DNA from: Nonomuraea sp.
GTDB taxonomy: Bacteria; Actinomycetota; Actinomycetes; Streptosporangiales; Streptosporangiaceae
Direction of reading: 5' to 3'
Assembly (NCBI GenBank): GCA_013362835.1
Contig: JABFVJ010000439.1
Coordinates: 1-17,909, forward strand
Length of the DNA: 17,909 nucleotides
The translations under genes were made by a program, and so were the position numbers. The notes beneath the pieces were generated by a model. That model had not been told where the DNA came from, did not search any database, and saw only the letters and a list, made by a program, of their open reading frames with translations. Positions 6,651 to 14,485 of this stretch are shown piece after piece (position 1 is the first letter of the stretch; each line of letters opens with the position of its first letter).

Positions 6651-8765
6651 GTGAACGTGCGTTCCATCATCGTCTGGACGGTCGTCGCCCTCGTCGGCGC
6701 CACCGGGTGGGCCGTGCTCGCCCTGTCCAGAGGCGAGAACGTCAACGCGGTCTGGCTGCTGTGCGCCGCCCTCGGCTCGTACGCCATCGCCTACCGCTTC
6801 TACGCCCGCTTCATCGTGCGCAGGGTGCTCGGCGCCGACGACCGCAGGGCCACCCCGGCCGAGCGGCTCGACAACGGCATCGACTACCACCCGACGGACC
6901 GGCGGATCCTGTTCGGCCACCACTTCGCCGCCATCGCGGGGGCCGGGCCGCTGGTCGGGCCGGTGCTCGCGGCGCAGATGGGCTACCTGCCCGGCACGAT
7001 CTGGATCGTCGCCGGGGTGATCTTCGCGGGCGCCGTGCAGGACATGGTGGTCCTGTTCTTCTCGATGCGACGCAACGGCAGGAGCCTCGGGCAGATGGCC
7101 CGCGAGGAGATCGGTCCCGTGGGCGGCGCGGCGGCGCTCGTCGCCGTCTTCGCCATCATGATCATCCTGCTCGCGGTGCTCGCCCTGGTCGTGGTGAACG
7201 CGCTGGCCGCGTCGCCGTGGGGCGTGTTCTCCATCGCGATGACGATCCCGATCGCCCTGTTCATGGGCTTCTACCTGCGGGTGCTGCGGCCGGGCCGGGT
7301 CGTCGAGGCGAGCGTCATCGGGGTCGCGCTGCTGCTGCTCGCGATCGTGGCCGGCGGATGGGTGCAGGAGTCGAGCTGGGCGGCCACGTTCACGCTCTCG
7401 CCGTCGGCCCTGTCGCTGTGGCTGATCGCGTACGGGTTCGTCGCCGCGGTCCTGCCCGTGTGGATGCTGCTCGCGCCGCGCGACTACCTGTCGACGTTCA
7501 TGAAGATCGGCACGATCGTGCTGATCGCGATCGGCATCGCCGTCACGCTGCCGCCGCTGCGGAACACCGCCTTCACCGACTTCGCGTTCAACGGCAAGGG
7601 GCCGGTGTTCGCCGGGTCGTTGTTCCCGTTCGTGTTCATCATCATCGCCTGCGGGGCGCTGTCGGGCTTCCACGCGCTGATCTCGTCGGGCACGACCCCC
7701 AAGATGATCCAGAAGGAGTCGCAGGTCCGGCTGATCGGCTACGGCTCGATGCTCATGGAGTCGTTCGTCGCGGTCATGGCCATCACGGCGGCCTCCGTGC
7801 TCAGCCCCGGCCTCTACTTCGCGATGAACTCGCCCGCCGGGGTCGTCGGCGCCACCGTGGAGAGCGCGTCGCGGGCGGTCTCGGACCTGGGGTTCGTGAT
7901 CACGCCGGACCAGCTGCAGGCGGCGGCGGACTCCGTACGGGAGCAGACGCTGATCGCGCGGACGGGCGGCGCGCCGACGCTGGCGGTGGGCATCTCGCAG
8001 ATCTTCTCGGGGTTCCTGGGCGGCGCGGGGCTGCAGGCGTTCTGGTACCACTTCGCGATCATGTTCGAGGCGCTGTTCATCCTCACGACCGTGGACGCGG
8101 GCACCCGGGTCGGGCGGTTCATGCTCCAGGACACGCTCGGCAACCTGTGGAAGCCGATCGCGCGGGTGAGCTGGTGGCCGGGGCTCGTCGCCTCCAGCGC
8201 GGTCGTCGTGGCGGCCTGGGGATACTTCCTCTACCAGGGCGTCAACGACCCGCTCGGCGGGATCAACCAGCTCTTCCCGCTGTTCGGCATCGCCAACCAG
8301 CTTCTCGCCGCGGTCGCGCTCACCGTGGCCACCACGTTGCTGATCAAGAGCGGGCGGCTCAGGTGGGCGTGGGTGACGGCGGTGCCGCTCGCCTGGGACG
8401 TCGCGGTCACCCTGACCGCGAGCTACCAGAAGATCTTCTCCACCCAGCCCTCGCTCGGCTTCTTCGCCCAGCGCGACCGCTACCAGGCGGCCCTCGACCA
8501 GGGCAGGCTGCTCGCCCCGGCCAAGACGCCCGAGGCGATGCGGCAGATCGTCGTCAACTCCACCGTCGACGGGGTGCTGGCCGCGCTGTTCGCGATCCTG
8601 ATCATCATCGTGATCCTCGACGCCCTGAGGGTCTGGATCAGGGCGATCAGGACGCGGGAGCCGCTGCCGAGCACGGAGGCGCCGTTCGAGGAGTCGAAGC
8701 TCCTCGCCCCGGCCGGGCTCATCGCCACCCGCGCCGAGCGCGAGGCGACGGCCGGCACGTCCTGA
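6651..8765 (+). CDS. cstA: Carbon starvation protein CstA (peptide/pyruvate transporter family)
   Basis: A 704-residue polytopic membrane protein, the usual length for CstA. Family landmarks are visible: LDNGIDYHPTDRRILFGHHF near residues 74-93, AIAGAGPLVGPVLAAQMGYL, a central CGALSGFHALISSGTTPKMI, and LTTVDAGTRVGRFMLQDTLG near 482-501, followed by a C-terminal CstA five-helix region. CstA proteins in enterobacteria take up peptides or pyruvate when preferred carbon runs out. The GTG start at 6651 follows GGGAGG and lies three bases behind the preceding small gene. The stop is one base from the stop of the convergent SDR gene, so the two transcripts must overlap or share a terminator outside the gap. 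The CRP-like site upstream suggests carbon-status control. Confidence 0.95.
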   Translation: MNVRSIIVWTVVALVGATGWAVLALSRGENVNAVWLLCAALGSYAIAYRFYARFIVRRVLGADDRRATPAERLDNGIDYHPTDRRILFGHHFAAIAGAGPLVGPVLAAQMGYLPGTIWIVAGVIFAGAVQDMVVLFFSMRRNGRSLGQMAREEIGPVGGAAALVAVFAIMIILLAVLALVVVNALAASPWGVFSIAMTIPIALFMGFYLRVLRPGRVVEASVIGVALLLLAIVAGGWVQESSWAATFTLSPSALSLWLIAYGFVAAVLPVWMLLAPRDYLSTFMKIGTIVLIAIGIAVTLPPLRNTAFTDFAFNGKGPVFAGSLFPFVFIIIACGALSGFHALISSGTTPKMIQKESQVRLIGYGSMLMESFVAVMAITAASVLSPGLYFAMNSPAGVVGATVESASRAVSDLGFVITPDQLQAAADSVREQTLIARTGGAPTLAVGISQIFSGFLGGAGLQAFWYHFAIMFEALFILTTVDAGTRVGRFMLQDTLGNLWKPIARVSWWPGLVASSAVVVAAWGYFLYQGVNDPLGGINQLFPLFGIANQLLAAVALTVATTLLIKSGRLRWAWVTAVPLAWDVAVTLTASYQKIFSTQPSLGFFAQRDRYQAALDQGRLLAPAKTPEAMRQIVVNSTVDGVLAALFAILIIIVILDALRVWIRAIRTREPLPSTEAPFEESKLLAPAGLIATRAEREATAGTS

Positions 8766-8766
8766 C

Positions 8767-9531
8767 CTATGCCTGGCCGGTCGGCAGCGCGACGACCTGG
8801 CGCAGGTTGACGTGGCGCGGGCGGCTGACCGTGTAGCCGATCAGGTCGGCCACGTCCTCGGCCGACAGCGCGGTGAACGCCTCGAACATCCCGGCGAGCT
8901 GCTCGCCCAGCTCGGCGTTGTCCACGTGGTCGGCGAGCTCGGTCGAGGTCAGGCCGGGCTCGACGTTGGTCACCCGCACGCCGCGCGGGCCGAACTCCGG
9001 GCGCAGCGAGGCCGACAGGTGGGTGAGCGCGGCCTTGGTCGCGCCGTAGACGGCGTAGTTGGGGAACGTGACGTGGGCGCCGATCGAGGAGATGTTGACC
9101 AGGTCGGCCGTACGGCCGGCGTCGGCGGCGGCCAGCAGGTCGGCGGTGAAGGCCCGGGTGACGCGCAGGACGCCGGTGACGTTGGTGTCCAGCATGCGGG
9201 TCCACTCGTCGAGCCTGCCGTCCTCGATCGGGTTCGGGAGCATCACGCCGGCGGAGTTGACGACCAGGTCGGGCCGCCCGAGCTCGGCGCGTACGAGGTC
9301 GGCGGCGGCGGCGACGCTCGCGTCGTCGGTGACGTCCACGGTGACGGCGAGCGCGGTGCCGCCGTCGGAGGTGATCTTGGCGACCAGGTCGGCCAGGCGG
9401 TCGGCGCGGCGGGCGAGCAGGGCCACCTTGGCGCCGCTCGCGGCGAGGAGGCGGGCCGTGGCCTCGCCCATGCCGCTGGCGGCCCCGGTCACGACGGCGA
9501 TGCGGCCCGAAAGGTTCTCGTAGTTCGTCAT
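8767..9531 (-). CDS. Short-chain dehydrogenase/reductase (classical SDR)
   Basis: A 254-residue cytosolic oxidoreductase with a full set of classical SDR motifs: the cofactor loop TGAASGMG at residues 15-22, NSAG at 92-95, Asn117, the catalytic serine region at 148-149 (NISSI), and Tyr162 with Lys166 (YGATK). Arg41-Arg42 after the second strand (LLARRADRL) favours NADP(H). The substrate is unknown. ATG 9531 is preceded by AAGGTGGG; the longer open frame upstream overlaps the divergent regulator and is not used. It faces an MmyB-like regulator across a 78-bp gap holding a 19-bp palindrome, an arrangement known for this regulator family, so the SDR is the likely target of that regulator. Confidence 0.92.
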   Translation of the reverse strand: MTNYENLSGRIAVVTGAASGMGEATARLLAASGAKVALLARRADRLADLVAKITSDGGTALAVTVDVTDDASVAAAADLVRAELGRPDLVVNSAGVMLPNPIEDGRLDEWTRMLDTNVTGVLRVTRAFTADLLAAADAGRTADLVNISSIGAHVTFPNYAVYGATKAALTHLSASLRPEFGPRGVRVTNVEPGLTSTELADHVDNAELGEQLAGMFEAFTALSAEDVADLIGYTVSRPRHVNLRQVVALPTGQA

Positions 9532-9573
9532 GGGTCCCACCTTGGCCGGGATCGGCGGGCTTACCCAGCGCAC

Positions 9574-9592
9574 GGCTTTTCCTGGTAAAGCC
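9574..9592. promoter_or_regulatory. 19-bp near-perfect palindrome, candidate operator of the MmyB-like regulator
   Basis: GGCTTTTCCTGGTAAAGCC is symmetric about T9583 with eight of nine base pairs matching; only positions 9580 and 9586 break the symmetry. It lies in the middle of the gap between the divergent SDR and regulator genes and covers the expected -35 region of the regulator promoter. The location and symmetry suggest binding of a dimeric regulator controlling both genes. Confidence 0.6.
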
Positions 9593-9597
9593 AGTAC

Positions 9598-9603
9598 TAC
9601 CCT
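9598..9603 (+). promoter_or_regulatory. Candidate -10 box for a leaderless mRNA of the MmyB-like regulator
   Basis: TACCCT fits TAnnnT and ends six bases before ATG 9610, the usual spacing for leaderless actinobacterial transcripts. No Shine-Dalgarno sequence precedes the ATG, which fits the same reading. The palindrome at 9574-9592 lies directly upstream. Confidence 0.5.
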
Positions 9604-9609
9604 GAAGCG

Positions 9610-10419
9610 ATGGAAGGTGATTTGGGGCAGTTTCTCCGTTCTCGCCGGGCTCGGATCCAGCCGGAGGAGGCGGGGCTGCCCGCGTCGGGGCGGCGGCGGG
9701 TGGCCGGGCTGCGGCGCGAGGAGGTCGCGCTGCTCGCCGGGGTGAGCGTCGACTACTACATCCGCCTGGAGCAGGAACGCGTCCAGAACGTCTCCGACGC
9801 CGTGCTCGACGCCGTCGCCCGCGTGCTGCGCATGGACGACACCGAGCGGGCGCACCTCCGCGACCTGCTGCGGCCCACGCGGCGGCCGGGCGTGCCCGTC
9901 GTACGTCCGGGCCTGCGCGCGCTGCTCGACCTGGCCGACGGCATGCCCGCCTTCATCCTCGGGCCCCGCATGGACGTGCTGGCCTGGAACGCCCTAGCCG
10001 ATCGGGTCTGCGGCTTCTCCGGCGTGCCGGCCGACCGGCTCAACCAGCTCAGGCAGGTGTTCCAGGCGCCGCACACGCGCACCCTCTACCGCGACTGGCC
10101 CGAGGTCGCCGCCGAGACGGTCGCCTACCTGCGGCTCTACGCCGGCCGCCACCCCCGCGACCCGCTGCTGGCCGAGCTGGTCGCCGACCTGTCGGCCGAC
10201 CCCGGCTTCGCCCGGCTGTGGGCCGAGCACGCGGTCGCCGAGAAGACGTACGGGATCAAGCGCCTGCTCCACCCCGAGCTCGGCGAGCTGGACTTCGGCT
10301 ACGAGACGCTGGCCGTGCCGGGGCAGCCCGAGCTGCTGATCGTCATGTACACCGCCGACCCGGCCTCCGCGACCGGGCGCGTGCTCGCGCGACTGCGTCC
10401 CGCCGCCGCGCTCGTCTGA
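9610..10419 (+). CDS. XRE-family regulator with MmyB-like ligand-binding domain
   Basis: A 269-residue DNA-binding regulator. The N-terminal helix-turn-helix carries the family signature RRRVAGLRREEVALLAGVS at residues 28-46, followed by VDYYIRLEQERVQNVSDAVL. Residues from about 100 onward form the MmyB-type ligand-binding domain, with the typical PAFILGPRMDVLAWNALAD and a C-terminal HPELGELDFGYETLAVPG stretch. These regulators are named after MmyB of the methylenomycin cluster and are often found beside SDR genes, as here; their ligands are mostly unknown, though a PAS-like pocket that may hold a fatty acid has been described. The transcript looks leaderless. The LigD-type polymerase gene begins ten bases after its stop, so read-through is likely even though the functions look unrelated. 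Confidence 0.93.
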   Translation: MEGDLGQFLRSRRARIQPEEAGLPASGRRRVAGLRREEVALLAGVSVDYYIRLEQERVQNVSDAVLDAVARVLRMDDTERAHLRDLLRPTRRPGVPVVRPGLRALLDLADGMPAFILGPRMDVLAWNALADRVCGFSGVPADRLNQLRQVFQAPHTRTLYRDWPEVAAETVAYLRLYAGRHPRDPLLAELVADLSADPGFARLWAEHAVAEKTYGIKRLLHPELGELDFGYETLAVPGQPELLIVMYTADPASATGRVLARLRPAAALV

Positions 10420-10429
10420 CCTCGCGCCG

Positions 10430-11410
10430 ATGTTGACCCCGGCCCGGCCGGTCGGCATCGTGGGGCGGGTGACCGGCGATGACGTTGTGCTGACCAATCT
10501 CGACCAGCCGCTGTTCGACGGGTCGGGCGCCACCAAGCGCGACCTGGTCGACTACCTCGACGCGGTGGCCGACCGCATCCTCCCGGCCCTGCGCGGGCGG
10601 GCGTTGTCGGTGATGCGCGTACGGCCGGGCCAGGAGCCCTTCATGCAGAAGAACCTGCCCAAATACGCCCCGTCCTGGATCAGGTCCGTGACCGTCTGGG
10701 CCGAGGCGTCGCGCAGGGAGGTGACGTACGCGCTCTGCGACGACCGGCGCACCCTGCTGTGGTTCGCCAACCAGCGGGCGGTCGAGTACCACCCGGCGCT
10801 GTTCCTCGGCGACCACCCCACGCACATGGTGCTCGACCTCGACCCGCCCGAGGGCAGCGACTCCTTCGCGCTCGCCGTACGCGCCGCCCACCTCGTACGC
10901 CAGGCGCTCGCCGACGCCGGGCTGGCGGGCGCGGTCAAGACCAGCGGGGCGAAGGGCGTCCACGTGTTCGTCCCGGTGCCGGCGGGCACCGCCGTGGACG
11001 ACCTGGCCGCCGCCACCCGCGCCCTGGCCGCCCGCGCCGAGCGCATCGACCCCGTGCTCGCCACCACGGCGTTCATCAGGGAAGACCGGGCGGGCAAGGT
11101 GTTCATCGACTCCACCAGGGCCGGGGGCGCGACGGTCGTGTCCGCCTACAGCCCGCGCGTACGTCCGGGCGCGCCGGTCTCGTTCCCGGTCCCGTGGGAG
11201 GAGCTCGACCGGGTCAAGCCGGCCGACTTCACCATCCACAGCGCGGCCGGGCTGCTCGGCGACCGCGACCCGTGGGCCGAGCTGATGCCGGAGGCACGCC
11301 CGCTGCCCGGCGACCTGGTCGCGGAGGGGCACACGATCCCGATCGCGCGCGTCCAGGCCATGCACGAGGGCAAGCGCCGCGCCCGTGCCCGCCGGAGCGA
11401 ATCCCCGTGA
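10430..11410 (+). CDS. ligD: LigD-type NHEJ polymerase (primase-polymerase domain only)
   Basis: A 326-residue stand-alone polymerase domain of the archaeo-eukaryotic primase superfamily, as found in LigD, which fills or extends DNA ends in Ku-dependent end joining. The catalytic metal motif is HMVLDLDPPEG with Asp136 and Asp138; the nucleotide-binding motif is KTSGAKGVHVFVPV at 170-183 (Ser172, Lys175, His178); a third acidic residue is probably Asp227 (FIDSTR). There are no ligase or phosphoesterase domains, which is common in actinobacteria where the LigD activities are split into separate genes. ATG 10430 lacks a ribosome site; GTGs at 10460 and 10469 are alternative starts. No Ku or ligase gene lies in the window. 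The gene lies ten bases behind the MmyB-like regulator. Confidence 0.9.
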   Translation: MLTPARPVGIVGRVTGDDVVLTNLDQPLFDGSGATKRDLVDYLDAVADRILPALRGRALSVMRVRPGQEPFMQKNLPKYAPSWIRSVTVWAEASRREVTYALCDDRRTLLWFANQRAVEYHPALFLGDHPTHMVLDLDPPEGSDSFALAVRAAHLVRQALADAGLAGAVKTSGAKGVHVFVPVPAGTAVDDLAAATRALAARAERIDPVLATTAFIREDRAGKVFIDSTRAGGATVVSAYSPRVRPGAPVSFPVPWEELDRVKPADFTIHSAAGLLGDRDPWAELMPEARPLPGDLVAEGHTIPIARVQAMHEGKRRARARRSESP

Positions 11411-11522
11411 TGTCCGCATTTTGACGGGTGCGGGTCTTCTCAGGAGGGGTTGGCCGGGTTAGGTTCCGAGTCATTGCGGCTCGGGGGATTTCTCCGCATA
11501 TCACTCCTCGTGGGAGCCATGC

Positions 11523-13022
11523 ATGCGCAGAATCGTCATCGCATTGATCACCGCCCTCGCCTTACCCCTGGCCATGGCGGCGCCGGCGAACGCCGGGTCG
11601 CTGGATGACGCCTTCGCCAGACTGCTCGTGAAGAAGGTCAAGGGCGAGAACGTCAGGAAACACCTGGAGGCCCTGCAAACCATCGCGAACGCCAACGGCG
11701 GCACCCGAGCCGCCGGCACCCCCGGTTACGACGCGTCCCGTGACTACGTGGCGGGCAAACTCCGCAGAGCCGGATACAAGGTCACGCTCCAGCCGATCAA
11801 CTTCGTCGAGAGCTGGACCGAGAACAGCCCGCCCACGCTCGACAGGACCGCCCCGGACGCGAAGTCGTACGTGCCGGGCGAGGACTTCTTCACCTTCCAG
11901 CCGTCGCCCGCCGGTGACGTGACCGCGCAGGTCCAGGGCGTCGACCTGACCCTGCCCCCGACCCCCACGCCCACCTCGACCAGCGGCTGCGAGGCGTCGG
12001 ACTTCGCCGGGTTCGTCGCCGGTCGCATCGCGCTCATCCAGCGCGGCACCTGCTCCTTCGCCCAGAAGATCCGCAACGCGGGCCGCGCGGGCGCCTCCGG
12101 GATCATCGTGTTCAACGAGGGCCAGCCGGGCAGGACCGACGCGTACCCGCTGGACCTCGGCGAATGGCGGGCCGGGGTGCCGATGGTCTTCGCCGACTTC
12201 GCCGTCGGGAACGAGCTGGCCACGGGCGCGCCCACCGTACGGCTCAAGGTCGACTCCACCCTCGTCCTCGGCACCAACGACAACGTGATCGCCGAGTCCC
12301 GCTTCGGCGACCCGCGCGACGTCGTCATGATCGGCGGGCACCTCGACAGCGTGACCGCCGGGCCCGGCATCAACGACAACGGCTCGGGCAGCGCGACCAT
12401 CCTGGAAGTGGCCGAGGAGATGGCCCTGTTCCCCGTGAAGAACAAGGTGCGCTTCGCGTTCTGGGCCGGCGAGGAGATCGGCCTGCTCGGCTCGGACCAG
12501 TACGTCGCGAAGCTGTCCCAGGCCGAACGCGACCGGATCAGGGTCTACCTGAACTTCGACATGGTCGCCTCGCCCAACTTCGCGTACAAGCTGTACGACG
12601 GCGACGACTCCGACGGCGAGGGCTCGCCGGCCGGCCCGCCCGGATCGGCGGAGATCGAGAAGCAGCTCGCCGCCTTCTACGCCGCGCGGAACCTGCCCAC
12701 CGTGGGCACCGACTTCGACGGACGTTCGGACTACGGGCCGTTCATCGCGGTCGGCATCCCCTCGGGCGGGATCTTCACGGGCGCGGAGGGCATCAAGACG
12801 GCCGAGGAGGCGGCGCTGTTCGGCGGCACCGCGGGCGCCCCTTACGACGCCTGCTACCACGCGGCGTGCGACACGATCGCCAACATCAACGCGACGGCGC
12901 TCGACGTGGACGCCGACGCGGTCGCCGACTCGACGGCCAGGTTCGCCTTCAACCTGCGCGCCATCCCGAAGCGCCCGGCCGTGGCCGCGCGTACGCCGGT
13001 CTCTTCGGAGTCCGTGCGCTGA
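11523..13022 (+). CDS. Secreted M28 family aminopeptidase with PA domain
   Basis: A 499-residue exported zinc peptidase of the Streptomyces griseus aminopeptidase type. The signal peptide spans residues 1-24 with an ANA cleavage site before GSLDD. A PA (protease-associated) insert lies at about 130-240, including GRIALIQRGTCSFAQKI. The M28 zinc ligands are all present: His273 and Asp275 (GGHLDS), Asp285 (NDNGSGS), Glu317-Glu318 (GEE), Asp346 (NFDM) and His446 (CYHAACDT), the last flanked by Cys444 and Cys449, which probably form a disulfide. It should release N-terminal amino acids from peptides outside the cell. ATG 11523 has GGGAG upstream. Leu14 is encoded by TTA (11562-11564), a rare codon in this genome type. 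The gene is followed by a strong hairpin shared with the convergent gene. Confidence 0.94.
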   Translation: MRRIVIALITALALPLAMAAPANAGSLDDAFARLLVKKVKGENVRKHLEALQTIANANGGTRAAGTPGYDASRDYVAGKLRRAGYKVTLQPINFVESWTENSPPTLDRTAPDAKSYVPGEDFFTFQPSPAGDVTAQVQGVDLTLPPTPTPTSTSGCEASDFAGFVAGRIALIQRGTCSFAQKIRNAGRAGASGIIVFNEGQPGRTDAYPLDLGEWRAGVPMVFADFAVGNELATGAPTVRLKVDSTLVLGTNDNVIAESRFGDPRDVVMIGGHLDSVTAGPGINDNGSGSATILEVAEEMALFPVKNKVRFAFWAGEEIGLLGSDQYVAKLSQAERDRIRVYLNFDMVASPNFAYKLYDGDDSDGEGSPAGPPGSAEIEKQLAAFYAARNLPTVGTDFDGRSDYGPFIAVGIPSGGIFTGAEGIKTAEEAALFGGTAGAPYDACYHAACDTIANINATALDVDADAVADSTARFAFNLRAIPKRPAVAARTPVSSESVR

Positions 13023-13028
13023 CGACGT

Positions 13029-13060
13029 TTCCCGGGCGGGCCTGGCGGTCCGCCCGGGAG
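13029..13060. terminator. Bidirectional hairpin terminator between convergent genes
   Basis: TCCCGGGCGG at 13030-13039 pairs perfectly with CCGCCCGGGA at 13050-13059 around a ten-base loop, and a T-G wobble at 13029/13060 can extend it. It fills the 39-bp gap between the M28 peptidase stop and the stop of the convergent membrane protein gene. There is no clear U-tract, as is usual for GC-rich actinobacterial terminators. Confidence 0.75.
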
Positions 13061-13061
13061 C

Positions 13062-13676
13062 CTAGGCGGCCTGGTCCCGGGTCATGGGCGCCAGGGCGGA
13101 CGTGAGGGTGGCCGGGTCGTCGGCGAAGAAGCGGATCGAGACGGCCTCGGCGCGGCGGCCGAGGGGCCGGACGACGGTGATCGGCTCGGTCAGCTCGACC
13201 GTCACGTTCGTCCTGGACGCCACCGCCACCGACAGGCGGCCGTCCTTGACGGTGACCATGCCGGTCTCGTTGAGGTTGCGGCTGAGTCGGACCGCGGCGA
13301 TCTTCTCCCTCGGTACGCGCAGGTCGAAGTAGGCGCCGTACCGGATGCGCAGTTCGCCGTCGGTGACCACGTGGGGCCTCGCGACCGACGCGGCGGCGAG
13401 CATGAGACAGAACAGCAGGCTGTAGAGGTCGGCGACGAACACCGGGACCCGCACCGCCGCCGGCACGTCGTTGGCGAGCAGCAGCAGGTCGACGACCGCG
13501 GTCTCGACCGCCATCGCGAACGTCATCAGCCCGAGCGTGAACGCCTGCTCCTTGGCGTACGACACCGCGACGGCCCCGGCGGGGACGCCGTGCCGCCGCC
13601 TCCCGATCCACATCCCGATGCTGACCAGCCCGATCACCTCGAACGAGAGGATCCTCCGCACCACGGCAAGACTCAC
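13062..13676 (-). CDS. Membrane protein with C-terminal beta-rich (PH-like) domain, coupled to MerR gene
   Basis: A 204-residue protein that I cannot assign to a named family. Hydrophobic helices lie at about residues 8-24, 46-68 and 77-98. The C-terminal half (about 102-195) is predicted soluble and rich in strands, with ELRIRYGAYFDLRVPREKIAA at 108-128, a pattern reminiscent of the bacterial PH-like domains of YdbS/YdbT-type proteins. The GTG start at 13676 overlaps the TGA of the MerR gene (GTGA, four bases), so translation is coupled and the protein is expected to belong to the MerR response. It ends four bases from a strong bidirectional hairpin. A role in sensing or resisting a membrane-active compound is an inference from the operon only. 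Confidence 0.78.
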   Translation of the reverse strand: MSLAVVRRILSFEVIGLVSIGMWIGRRRHGVPAGAVAVSYAKEQAFTLGLMTFAMAVETAVVDLLLLANDVPAAVRVPVFVADLYSLLFCLMLAAASVARPHVVTDGELRIRYGAYFDLRVPREKIAAVRLSRNLNETGMVTVKDGRLSVAVASRTNVTVELTEPITVVRPLGRRAEAVSIRFFADDPATLTSALAPMTRDQAA

Positions 13677-14413
13677 GTGCGCTCCTTCAGTTTGATCAGG
13701 ACCAGCCGCAGCACCTCGGTCTGCGCCGGAGACATCTCCTGCCCTATCGCCTCCAACCAGGACATATCGCCGTCGGTCGGCACCATCCTGGCCATCTCAT
13801 CGGGGATGTGCGCGGCCATCTCCTCGGCCAGCTCCGGCACCCGTACGTCGTCCGCCCCGGCGTCGGCCAGCTCGTCGAGCCGGGCGTAGATCGCGTGCCC
13901 GCGGGCGAGCGCGTCGGGCTCGGCCATCGGCCGCATGACCTCGACCATCGCCGCCTGATCCGCCGGCCCGGACAGCGTGTGGACCAGCGTCAGCAACTCG
14001 TGGTCGAGCGCGCCGAACCGCGACCCGCCGGCGGCGAGATCGCGCAACATGGCCGCCGCGTCGGGCGAGACCATGGCCTCGGCGCTGAGCTCGGGCTGCC
14101 GGAGCAGCGCGGCGAGCCGCGCCCGCCGGGCCGCGATGGCCTCCTGCTCCTTGGCCAGATCGGCGTCCAGCTCCTCCAGCACCTCGCGGAAGTCCTTGCC
14201 CTGGTCGTCGGCCAGCGCGTCACGCAACTCGTCCAGGGACAGCCCGAGCCCGGCCAGATGCCGCACCCGCGCCAGGCGTACGGCGTCGCGCAGGCGGTAC
14301 TCGCGGTAGCCGTTCGGCAACCGCTCGGGCTCCGGCAACAGGCCCAGATGGTGGTAGTACCGCACGGTACGGGTGGATACCCCGACCAGCGCGGCGAGTT
14401 CGCCGATCCGCAT
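13673..14413 (-). CDS. MerR-family transcriptional regulator
   Basis: A 246-residue regulator with the MerR winged helix at residues 1-70: MRIGELAALVGVSTRTVRYY, then HHLGLLPEPERLPNGYREYR and the VRHLAGLGLSLDELRDAL helix. A coiled coil follows (about 75-105, ELDADLAKEQEAIAARRARL), then an all-helical C-terminal domain of about 140 residues that probably binds the effector. There is no cysteine motif, so metal sensing of the classical type is unlikely. ATG 14413 is chosen because it lies six bases after a TCTAAT -10 box, giving a leaderless mRNA. A GTG at 14428 in the same frame lies inside the promoter spacer and cannot be the start if that promoter is used. The gene overlaps the downstream membrane protein gene by four bases. 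Confidence 0.92.
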   Translation of the reverse strand: MRIGELAALVGVSTRTVRYYHHLGLLPEPERLPNGYREYRLRDAVRLARVRHLAGLGLSLDELRDALADDQGKDFREVLEELDADLAKEQEAIAARRARLAALLRQPELSAEAMVSPDAAAMLRDLAAGGSRFGALDHELLTLVHTLSGPADQAAMVEVMRPMAEPDALARGHAIYARLDELADAGADDVRVPELAEEMAAHIPDEMARMVPTDGDMSWLEAIGQEMSPAQTEVLRLVLIKLKERT

Positions 14414-14419
14414 GGCCTC

Positions 14420-14450
14420 ATTAGACACGTTGACGTCGCGTCAAGGTCAA
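14420..14450 (-). promoter_or_regulatory. MerR-type promoter with 19-bp spacer and central operator
   Basis: On the minus strand, TTGACC (14450-14445) and TCTAAT (14425-14420) form -35 and -10 boxes separated by exactly 19 bases, the over-long spacing that MerR proteins correct by twisting DNA. The spacer holds a perfect palindrome, TTGACG-CGA-CGTCAA, at 14444-14430. The -10 box ends six bases before ATG 14413. This is strong evidence that the MerR protein controls its own operon from here. Confidence 0.82.
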
Positions 14451-14485
14451 ACACGGCACGGGGGCGCTGAACGGGTGACTCGCGA

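Noticed and set aside
6213..8051. A very long minus-strand open frame opposite cstA, continuing into the CoA-binding gene
   Set aside because: Only the part from 6212 downward has protein-like sequence; the rest is antisense to cstA and rich in His/Arg/Asp repeats typical of GC-rich shadows.
11421..11465. TTGACG and TAGGTT boxes as a promoter for the M28 peptidase
   Set aside because: The spacing between them is 33 bases, far too long for a functional pair.
11466..11484. Small hairpin (CCGAG/CTCGG) before the M28 peptidase gene
   Set aside because: Five base pairs with a nine-base loop is expected by chance at this GC content, and no attenuator-like features surround it.
14414..14428. GTG at 14428 as start of the MerR regulator
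   Set aside because: It overlaps the -10 box and promoter spacer; the ATG at 14413 starts exactly at the canonical MRIGELA sequence.
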